Below are positions 12,001-24,000 of a DNA stretch of 64,000 nucleotides, in pieces (the stretch's first letter is position 1; each line of letters opens with the position of its first letter). A model generated the notes under the pieces. That model was not told the origin of the DNA and searched no databases. It was given only the letters and a program-made list of their open reading frames with translations. A program made the translations under genes and the position numbers. This DNA is from Azorinus chamasolen (taxonomy: Eukaryota > Mollusca > Bivalvia > Cardiida > Solecurtidae), in NCBI GenBank assembly GCA_963576725.1, contig OY755241.1:28274853-28338852 (forward strand), given 5' to 3'.

Positions 12001-15000
12001 AATAATGACGTATATGTACATAAGATTTTTATTGGAATTTGTACATACTGTAGAGTCATGTCTGTTAGAATGTTGTAAGCAAACAGAATAGATCCTGATC
12101 AGATGGCTCCTTCTGGAGCTGTCTGATCTAGGTCTACTCAGTTTGCAAAGGCATGAAAAAGTGTTTATATGATTGAAACAGTTAAAGTAGAATGATATAG
12201 TAGCAGATGTTGAAGACCCTGATCAAATGGCTCCTTCAGGAATAGGTTGATCTTGGTCTGCATTATTTGCATGAGTTTGTCTTTTTTAAGCCTATACTCC
12301 ATGAATATTCATGTAAGAAATGATGACATCATGAATTAATAATTAAACTAAATTTAACCCTTCGCTTGCTATTCACGTCAATATACTTACCTGTAAATAG
12401 TGAAGACCCAGATGAGACAGCTCCTGCAGGAGCTGTCTCATCAGGGTCTGCACTATTTACAAGTTGATTTTGCAACCAATGCACTCCACAGCAGCGATTG
12501 CACAGCGAAATACTTGTACACTTTGAAGATATATGTCATTATACAACAGGGCATGGGTAAAGAAGGAGAAGTGTATTTTAAAATTCAGCAAGAGAAGGGT
12601 TAAAATGGCATATTAACAAATGAAATTTTTGCCAAAGTAGATACTGTAGAAACATATCTATATTATATCATAAGCAAATAGAGCAGATCTATAGGAGCTG
12701 TCTGATCTGGATCTACTCTGTTTGCAAAGGCATAGAAAGGCATATCTATGGAGGAAAGGGCTGAATGGATATGTAGAAACTCTACCTTAAATATTTATTT
12801 TGTTGTTATTTGTGTATCATATATGTTCACTTACTGTTTTTCAAGGTGGGTCGTGTAGACGTTGCATTTATGATAGACTGTGATGAGTCGGTGGCCACAG
12901 ACAAATTACTACGCAAGGGAAAGAACTCTAACAGACCAGAGGACTCCATGTCAGCTATAGCTAACAAAATCAACTTTTTCAAAGGTACACCATCCTCTGA
13001 CGTCATCCCTATATATTTATACTTTTGCAAACAGAGTTGAGCTGTCTGATCAGGGTCTACTCTGTTCGCTAAAATGATATTACAGATCCGACTCTACAAT
13101 TTCGGTCATGTCAAAAATATCACTTCTTTCATGTGCCATTATAAAAACTCAGTTAACCTTTCCTTCATAAAAACGCTCTTTCACACATTTACAAACAGAG
13201 TAGACCCAGATCAGATGGCTCATGTAGGAACAGTCTGATCAAGATATCCTCTGTTTGTTTATGAAATCATGACAGATCTGAGTGTACAGTTTTTACTAAA
13301 AGTAAAATTTAATGTGTACATAAGCCATTATGAAAAATCAGCCAGGTAAATATTCATGATGTCATTATTTCTTACATGAATACTTCAGTCTATAATTTCT
13401 GCCATGACTAAAAGTTTCTATATTCATACAATATTATAAACATATACAATGTTTATCTAATTAATGATTTACTTGTGCACAGTTTCGCAAATTTTGCGTA
13501 ACAATATATCATCAGTTTCGGTGTCTTTGTCACTTGAAACTAAATTAGTGCTAAAGCTTCTGGTAAAACATAGAAGCATGTATTGGATCAAACAGAATTT
13601 GATATTTCCATGGATACACTACTGCCATACACTGGAATCTGTCATAAATCAATTACGTGTACCTTACGTATATTTAATGTACCTGTAGGTAAAGTACTAC
13701 ATGGTAGATATTCTCTTTTCATGTGTTTACACTTTCTACTGGCCTATGTCAGTCGATCATTCTTGTGAAAACCCAATTAATATTCATAGTGTTGTTCCAA
13801 TATCAGAGGTTTGCTGAATGTTTCTGTTGATTTCATGGTAAATCCCCCCCCCCCCTCTATTGCTTACCATTCCAGTTTTGTTTTGTTTCAGCTAATACTC
13901 TGGCAGCAGCTAAACACTTTGATGATCAGGGCAAACTTGTGGTGGTAGAGGGAGATGCTGAAGAGGACACTGTTTGTCATGAGATTGGCAAGGCCTTTGA
14001 CAAAATGTTCTTTAGCAAATATGGCAAGGTGCCCTTAGGTAAGTCACTTGGCTGTTGTTGAACGGATATTGATTCAATGCAGACAGAAAACAATGCTCAA
14101 AAGACACACCCAATATAAATGTCATGTCTGCTTTTAGGTCCAGAATCGACATTCATTCTGTGTCTTTTCAACATAATTGGTGTGTCAAACAATTTGGATC
14201 CTGATGAGAAACAGAGTTACTTGCCATCACAGTTGCTTTCCCATTGAAGCAAACTCCACAAGTCTCTTTCCGGTGACATCTGCTGTAAAAGAATTAAACT
14301 AGCCCAAGATATCTGTAAGAAATTTAATTCTTAAAGATAAAATGAGTTGGTTTAACTTTCAGATCAGAAACATCCAAAGTAAATAATGATACATTTGTCT
14401 AGTCTGTTTCACAGGATCTTTTGATATTGATGAAATTGAAGTCTCAGATCTTTTATGATCTCATTAGCAAACAGAGCAGACCTTCTGTAGGAGCTTTCTG
14501 ATCAGGGTCTGCTCTGTTTGCACATGTAATTATGATGGACATGATCCTACAAGACATGATCTACCAGTACCAGTTTCTACCAGTAACAAAACAACCCTAT
14601 GCATATACAGTAAACCTCTCTATAACGACCACTAAATTACATCAATTATTTTGTGTTAAAGGTAGGTGGCTGCTTAAAGCAAGGTGAAAGTAAAACAGAA
14701 CGCTCCTATGGGAGCGTTCTGTTTTACTTTCACCTTGCTTTAAGCAGTCACCTGCTCTAAATACTAGTTAACACAATTTAGTGGTCGTTATAGAGAGGTT
14801 TTACTGTATACATTTACAAAATTCAGCTAATAAATATTCGTGATGCATTATTTTTTACATGAATATTAACCCTTTTCTTCATATTAATGTGTTTTCATGC
14901 CTTTGCAAACAGAGTAGACTGAGATCAGATGGCTCCAATAGGAGTCGTCTGATCAGGGACTACTCTGTTTGCTTATAGTATAATAATATATAGATCTGAT

Positions 15001-18000
15001 TCTACATTTTCTGCCAGAGCCAAAATGTCCTGTGCTGATATGCCATTATAAGACATAATAAACAGGGAAAGGTTTAAACCAGGATAACCTCCCTTGTATT
15101 CGAGTTAATATAGCCACATATTTCTGTATATTACACACATTTAATATAAGCTATAATGTCATGTAGAAACACCATGGCGTCGTGTAGAAATATATATGTA
15201 GTAGGACCTGTCAAAACCAGCACTTTTTAGTTGAAATAAGTTATGTGATAAAACTATGTTGCTTGTAGTCATTTTGTACAACTGATATTAAACTTGTATT
15301 TGAAAATGTTATCAAGCTAGGCTCGCTAAGTAACATTTTCCAAGACTGGTTTAACCCTTTCCCTCATATAGACGTATTTTACGCATTTGCAAACAGAATA
15401 GTCCCAGATCAGACGGCTCCTAGAGGAGCCGTCTGATCAGGGTCTGCTCTGTTTGCTAATAAAATTTGATAGCTCTGTTTCTTTGCTTTCTAAAATGCCT
15501 ACAATAGTCCACCTTCCATATTTCTTTATAACTATTTTGTTAATGAATATTCAGTAGGTATTGAAATTTGGCCTAAATACAGAACAGGGACTTGTTTAAT
15601 ATCAGTTTGTACAAAATGACTACTCACTACATAGCCTATTTATCTATGATTTTGTCATGATCAGGTCAGGCTCCTCCTAAATCAGCCTCCTCCATTCCTG
15701 ATCCATCCTTATACAAGGGCAAATATGAGAAAGAAGACAGCTTAGTAAAAGACGATACCTCACCCATGTATGAGGGTGCCATACCAGAACCGCCCACCAT
15801 CTCCATCCCAGACACAGGCAGAAAGCCCGACCTCCCACAGTGTCCTATCATATTTTTAGCAGGTAGGTTACTTAGCCCGTTAACCCAATCCCTCATATAA
15901 AATTCTTTTTCTCAGATTTGCAAACAGAGTAGACCCAGATCAGATGGCTCCTGTAGGAACCATCTGATCAGGATCTGCTCTGTTTGTTTTTAACTTGCCA
16001 TAGATCTGATTCTACAGATTTTGTCTAAGCAAAACATTCCCTTGAAAATGTTATGTAATAAAAATTCAACTTATAAATATTCATGATGTCATTATTTCTT
16101 AAATGAATATTGAACAGGGAGAAGGTAAAATATGACTTTATTTCCCAGAAGTGTAGATAAGTTGGATAAATTTCAAACCTCTTTTCAAGGATTGTTCATT
16201 TATATCTCTTCTAAACTTTTATGTTATAGCCTGTTATAGCCAAAAGGTCAAAGTTTAGACCGTTGTGATAAACAGAGCATTTGCTATACTGCGGTTTCAA
16301 AAAAGTAACTTTTACAAAGGCATCAAAAGCGGTCAGTATGGGAGATTTGGTTAAAATGGTAACTGAAGACATATATTACTGTTGAAAGGAGTCTTACTTG
16401 AAACAAGGGATCAGCCCAAAATTTTTGTTACTACGATCTATGGAGCATTACAAAGAGTTTGGATCAAGATGAAACATCTTGTCAGAATCCAAACTGTGGC
16501 ACTTTGGTTGTGGTTTTGGATAGAAATGAAAGAAGAAAGGATTTCATTATATAAATTGGATAATTTTGAGAAAGTTTATAAATTCTAAATAATGGAGTTA
16601 CAACAGTTGCCAATAATGATAAATAATGGAGTAACAATAGTTGCTAATAATGATAAATAATGAAGTTACAAAAGTTGCAAATAATGATAAATAGTGAAGT
16701 TACAACAGTAGCTAATAACAAAAATAATGAAGTTACAATAGTTCCTTATAATAATAAATAAATGCTGTTTCAAAAGTTGCATTAATGATAAATAATGAAG
16801 TTACAATAGTTGCTTATAATAAGAAGTAATGGATTTACAACAGCAACTAACAATAATAAATGCTCTATTTATCACAATGGTATTCTAAACTTTTCTTTTT
16901 TGTAGTAAATGCCCCTTTTTAGTAGATTTGTTTATTTAAATAGGTTGGGTTTAAAAAATAGCCCATGAGGGAATGGGTCTAAAACTAGCCAATGAGGGAA
17001 TGGGTCTAAAATAGCCAATGAGGGAATGGTTATGCACAAGAATCAGACTTAATTTTGGTTGTTACTATAGACAGGTTTTACTGCACAGTAGAACCCCTCT
17101 AATGCGACCACTTTAAAAATAACCATAGCTGTCTTAATAAGCAGGTGGTTGCTTAATGCACGGCGAAAGTTATGCAGAAAGCTCCAATAGGAGCTTTCTG
17201 CATAACTTTCGTCCTGCATTAAGCTACCACCTGCCTCTGCCACCCAGAAGTATGCCCCTTATTGGTGGTTGCATTAGAGGGGTTGTACTGTACATTATAA
17301 TGTTCTGTGTACTAGGTGGTCCAGGCAGTGGTAAGGGCACACAATGTGAGCGTGTAGTACAACGATACCCAGACCTCGTGCATCTATCTATGGGAGATAT
17401 CATACGAACAGAGATCTCAAATAAGGGTACAGCAGACGATAAATGGACCATGGTTTCAAAACTGGTCTCGGAAGGGGAAATGGCACCAGAGGTAAGACTC
17501 GGAGGACAGAAAAAAGACACATAGGACAGATAAAGGCTCAAAGGATAGAAATAACTCATAAGATGGACAGACAGACACTTAGAATAGAAAAAAGACTTGT
17601 AGGGAAAAAAACAACATACATTTTGTAATTCATTCTTAAAAAACTTACATTTGAAAATAGGTAATATTTTGAGAAAGTGTATTTAAGTTGATGTATATCT
17701 GTTGGCTAAAGGTGCTTCTACCACAATGATGGGCCATTCTAAGAGGAAGTTTGATATGAAATTTCAAATCCGTATCAAAATGTAGCAACTGATGACTCAA
17801 TTACATTGTGTTTTCATGTTTACAGGATGTAACAATTGACCTGTTAAAACAGCAACTTATGAAACACAAAGACGCCAAAGGTTTTCTTATTGAAGGGTTC
17901 CCCAGAGATAAAGAACAGCTGGAAGCATTCAACAAACATGTAAGTACACGCTCATCTGTCCAGAAACATAGATAAGATATATGTGAATAAAAAATTGTGT

Positions 18001-21000
18001 CATAAACGCTTTCTCCAACAAACCTCGTGTCATGTCATTCTGTAATTTGTTTCTTTGAGATCATTCTAAAGAATTGTCTCATCGTGACAATTTTAGCATT
18101 TACAATATGCTCCTGTAACCATGTGGTAATTTCGCCCATTTAACTAAGGCTCTGTCATTGCTGATTTTCCTTCTTTTTTATTTTTGGCACAGTCATTTTC
18201 TGCAAGATAAAAGCTGTCTTAACTCTTTACCTCATAAATATTCATGTAAGAAATCCTGACATCATGAATATAAATTAGCTTGTTGAATTGTTTTTAAGGC
18301 AGGGGGTAGCTTAATGCAGGACAAGTAATTGAGAAGGCTCCCATCAATATAAAGACATCCATGATAAATGATTTGTCTGATACTTCAGATTGGTGGTTTG
18401 AGTTTTGTGATGCTGTTTGACTGTGAGGAATACTACATGAAGACACGGCTGACAAAACGAGGACAGGAGAGTGGACGAATAGACGACAACCTGAAGGCCA
18501 TTGCTAAGAGAATCAAGTTCTATAAATATACAACAATACCATTATTGAAAACATTTGATGATGAAAACAAGCTGGTTGTGGTAAGTAATTCTAATAATAC
18601 ATTATCAGCTTTGGTAGGCACACACTTATTACATTTGTTCAATATTCATGTAAGAAATAATGACATCATGAATATTTATTAGCTGAAATTTTTAGTTATA
18701 AAAAATTGTCAAGAATTTTTTATGCTTTGACAAAAATAGTAAAACCAGATCTATATAATAGCTTAAGCAAACAAAGCAGACCCCTATCAGACAGCACCTA
18801 CAAGGAGCCGGTTAATCGGGTCTACTGGGTATGCAAAAGGGTGAAAAAGCATTTATTTGAGGGAAAGGGTTAATCCTTTATTCTATAGAGATACCTTTCA
18901 ATCCTTTTCAAACAGAGTAGACTGATTGGACAGCTCTACAAGAGCTGTTTGATTAGGGTCCATGCTTATAAAACGTTTAGTTGAGTCTGAGTTCGTTCTC
19001 AAGTTTTTGATTGGTCAGATTTGAGCCTTTGGCTCAAATCTGACCAATCAAAAGCTTGAGAACTCAAATCTGACCATTCAAAAGCTTGAGAACGAAACTC
19101 AGACTCAACTAAAAGCTTTATAAGCATGGACCCAGGGTCTGCTCTTTTGCTTATATAGATCTAATTCTACAGATTCTGCCATGTCTAAAATCGTTATATG
19201 CAAGTATAAACATTGCGCTTATATTCATGCATACGTTATTTCTTATTTAGATATTCATGAAGTAAAGGATTAAATTGTTTTAACTCCTTGTTCACTGTTG
19301 GTGAGTTTATGATAACCCATGAAAACAGTCTAGATCCAGATCAGAAAGCCAAGATACTCGGCGTCTCATTTGGATCCAAACTTTTTTACAGTTGACTGCA
19401 TGTTTGCACAGAAATTAAAGATTGTCTTTCAGAATTTACAGCAGACAACAAATTTGCATATTACAGTTTCTTAACATGCAGAAAGTTAATTTTAGTTTAT
19501 CAAATAAATGTTTCACAAAAGTACAGGCACAAACTTTTTTTACTCAAATGTTTGAATATTTACTTTTTCTAAATCCAAACTTTTTATTCCTCATCACGCA
19601 GCATGTCATCTGTTTTTGTTTTATTTCTTGTTTTTGTTTTTTATCTGTAATTATTAGCATTTTTGAAAATGTTCATTGGCCAAATCTATTTCCTTATACA
19701 TTTTTTTTTTCATTTCCATTAGCCTGATAGAGTCCAAATAGTTTATGCACATATGAAACTAAATCAATTAATTATCTCATCTGGATACAAATTATATGAC
19801 ACTGCAATCACAGATTGTTTACTTGATACCCCTGCCTTTTAAGCCTTTCCTCCAAAAATACGCCTTTCTATGCCTCTGTGAAAGTCACTTAATGAAACCA
19901 TTGTGATAAATAGAGCATTTCATCCTATAGGAGCAAATGCTCTATTTATCACAATGGTTTCAAATTACAAAATTCTAAAATTTTCCTTTTCTCTAGTTAA
20001 TGCTCCTTTTCGGTAGATTGACTCAAAGAGGTTGTGTCTAAAATAGACTATGGAGGAAAGGGTTAAGCCTAAATGCAGACAGAGTAGACCCACATCTGAC
20101 TACTGTAGGAGCTGTCTGGTCAGGGTCTACTCTGTTTGCTTGTGTTACACAATTGAATTTCCATTGTTTCCCTTGCAAATTAATTTCTTATTGGAGTCTG
20201 AGTTCGTTCTCAAGTTTTTGATTGGTCAGATTTGAGCCTTTGGCTCAAATCTGACCAATCAAAAGCTTGAGAACTCAAATCTGACCAATCAAAAGCTTGA
20301 GAACGAAACTCAGACTCAACTAAAAGCTTTATAAGCATGGACCCAAGGTCTGCTCTTTTGCTTATATCGATCTAATTCTACAGATTCTGCCATTTCTAAA
20401 ATCGTTATATGCAAGTATAAACATTGCGCTTATATTCATGCATACGTTATTTCTTATTTAGATATTCATGAAGTAAAGGATTAAATTGTTTTAACTCCTT
20501 GTTCACTGTTGGTGAGTTTATGATAACCTATGACAACAGTCTAGATCCAGATCAGAAAGCCAAGATACTTGGCGTCTCAGTTGACTGCATGTTTGCACAG
20601 AAATTAAAGATTGTCTTTCAGAATTTACAGCAGACAACAAATTTGCATATTACAGTTTCTTAACATGCAGAAAGTTAATTTTAGTTTATCAAATAAATGT
20701 TTCACAAAAGTACAGGCACGAACTTTTTTTACTCAAATGTTTGAATATTTACTTTTTCTAAATCCAAACTTTTTATTCCTCATCACGCAGCATGTCATCT
20801 GTTTTTGTTTTATTTCTTGTTTTTTATCTGTAATTATTAGCATTTTTGAAAATGTTAATTGGCCAAATCTATTTCCTTATACATTTTTTTTTTCATTTCC
20901 AATAGCCTGATAGAGTCCAAATAGTTTATGCACATATGAAACTAAATCAATTAATTATCTCATCTGGATACAAATTATATGACACTGCAATCACAGATTG

Positions 21001-24000
21001 TTTACTTGATACCCCTGCCTTTTAAGCCTTTCCTCCAAAAATACGCCTTTCTATGCCTCTGTGAAAGTCACTTAATGAAACCATTGTGATAAATAGAGCA
21101 TTTCATCCTATAGGAGCAAATGCTCTATTTATCACAATGGTTTCAAATTACAAAATTCTAAAATTTTCCTTTTCTCTAGTTAATGCTCCTTTTCGGTAGA
21201 TTGACTCAAAGAGGTTGTGTCTAAAATAGACTATGGAGGAAAGGGTTAAGCCTAAATGCAGACAGAGTAGACCCACATCTGACTACTGTAGGAGCTGTCT
21301 GGTCAGGGTCTACTCTGTTTGCTTGTGTTACACAATTGAATTTCCATTGTTTCCCTTGCAAATTAATTTCTTATTGGATATTTTTAGACCAGAATTAAAT
21401 CAATTACATGTAGTATTTATAATGGGTGTTAATTTGGTTGAGGATAATGCTTGCTAAGAGTTAAAACTGCAAGTTGTGTAACACATTTCAGGCTTTTCTG
21501 GCAATTCTGGGGAAATGCATCCTAATAATAGGGACTTTTTTAGCGCAAAATACTCAATGATTTGGAGAGCATTTTTAGTCCCATTTGAACTTAATTTGCA
21601 TTATTGTTTAGCATTTTAATCAAAATTTGGTGTCTGATGGGATTTTCTATTTGGAGTTGGGAATGGGTCCTTTTAATGGACCCATGTAGACACCAGAAAA
21701 AGGCCTGCATTTCGTTTTTATTTTTCAAATGTTACGTTTTAATGCATGCCTTTCAATATTCAGTATGGAGAATATCATACTTTGTATCTGCTTTTTAAAA
21801 TTGTAAATAATTGATGCCAAGAGCATGAATAATGACCCCTTTCCCTGTTTGAATATTCATGTAAGAAATAATGACATCATGAATATTTACTAGTTGAAAG
21901 TTTTTAATGGCACATATGTACACGGGTTGTTTTGGTATGGGTAGAAACGGTAGCTTCAGATCTATTGTAATTTCATAAGCAAACAGAGCAGACTCTGATC
22001 AGAGGGTTCCTATAGGAGCCGTCTGATCTGAGTCTACTCTTGTTTGCAAAGGTATGAAAAGGCGTTTATATGAAGGAAAGGTTTATACAAATGCTGACAA
22101 GGAGAAACAACTTTTTGATAAAACATTGTTTTAGCTTTTTAAAGAACTACAGTATTACAAATGTTATGTTCTGTCTTGAAACATTTCCGAGCCATCTGAT
22201 CTGGGTCAGATATAAAAGATATAAAATGGTGTACATATGCAACACATTTGAAGACAGTGTCTCTATCAGGTAAAGGTTTAACCCTTTCCTCCATGAATAT
22301 TGATGTAAGAATTAAAAACGTCATAATTTTGTTGTAATAGCACATGATCATTTCTATATTATATCATAAGCAAACAGAGCATACTCTGGGTCTACTCTGT
22401 TTGCATAGGCATAGAAAGGTGCATTTATGGAGTAAATGGTTAATATTAATTGTTGTTATAACCATTTCCTCCATAGATTTAAAGGTATTTGTAAACAGGG
22501 TAAACCCAGATCAGACAGTTCCTATAGGCTTATGAAATATTATTGATCTGTGTATGCAGTATGATCAACATTTCTTGTGTTTACATGCCATTATAAACAA
22601 AACCATTTGATTAATATTCATGATGTCATTATTTCTTTCATTAATATTCATGTTGTAAAGGGTTTAACAATTTTGCCAACATAGCATGTTACACAAACAT
22701 AATAGACCCTGATCAGACAGCTCCTACTGTGTTTAGGTTTGCATACAGATTATGTGTTACCATTTTTGCACATCCCTAACTAGAAATCAAACACAGATAT
22801 AACCCTTTATTTCATAGATACACCTTATAACACATTTGAAAATAATGTAGTTCCCTGACCCATCCACACCAATTCAATGGGATGGCTCATGGATATTTAT
22901 TTGCTGAATTTTTATTATGGTATATGAACACGGGATATTTCGGCCATGATAGACACTGTAGAATCAGATCTATATAATTCTAGAAGCAAACTGTGTATAC
23001 CCAGATCAGTTAACTGATGTAGGAGCCATCTGATCAGTGTCTACCCTGTTTGCAAAAGAGTTAAAAGAGTTAAAAGTTATTTCTAGCAGGTGAAGAATTA
23101 AGCACCACACTTGCATAAAGTTGCCTGGTAGAAGCAACACCTCCAAATCAAAATAGATTTGTTCTTAATATGTATTTGGGTGACTTGACTTTGAAATACA
23201 GGTTGAAATCTGTTAAACCTTCTCCTATTCTATGTTTTTCCAAATTTCAGTACTTACTGAATATTCAGGGACATATTATGAAATATGGAAGATGGAACAT
23301 TGTAGCCATTTTAGAAACTAAAGAAACAGATCTATCAAATACCATTAGCAAACATAGCCGTCTGATCTGGGTCTTCTCTGTTTGTAAATGTGTGAAAAGG
23401 TGTTTATATGAAGGAAAGGGTTAACCTATATCCTTCTGTAATACGGTAGTTAATTCTGTTTACACTTTGATTTGTTGCGTTTTTTGCTTGCTTCTGATTC
23501 AACTTATAAACCATGTCATACATCTTTGATGAATGGCTGAGTTACTTTCCTTTTAAAAAGTTACTGGTGTGGATGACTCTGGGAACCATCCCATTGAATT
23601 GGTGTGGATTGGTCAGGGAACCATTCCATTACACACTTTACAATAGATTGCTCTAACATACTTATTCATATGTATAGTATTTAACCCATTCCCTCATATT
23701 GATGACTTTTGATGCCTCTGTAAAAGTCACTTTTTGAAACCATTGTGATAAATTGAGCATTTGCTCCTATAGGAACAACTGTTGTATTTATTACAATGGT
23801 TTCAAACTACAAAATTCTAACATTTTCCTTTTCTCTAGATAATGCTCCTTTTCGGTAGATTTATTCAAAGAGGTTGTATCTAAAAATAGCCTATGAGGTA
23901 ATGGGTTAACCCTTGACTCCATAAATACTCCTCTCTACACCTTTGCAAACAGAGTAGACCCAGATCAGACAGCTTCTATAGGAGGTGTCTGATCATTATC

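Noticed and set aside
15666..15896. 76-codon minus-strand frame
   Set aside because: Complement of exon 7, whose plus-strand reading joins both neighbours in phase.
17156..17524. 122-codon plus frame starting in the G element
   Set aside because: It runs from a transposable hairpin through the intron into exon 8; only 17316-17491 is coding, entered by splicing.
19422..20910. Pair of near-identical ~100-codon frames rich in Phe/Leu
   Set aside because: Their similarity comes from the 1.2 kb duplication; AT-rich with no splice or start context, and the second has an in-frame deletion typical of noncoding drift.
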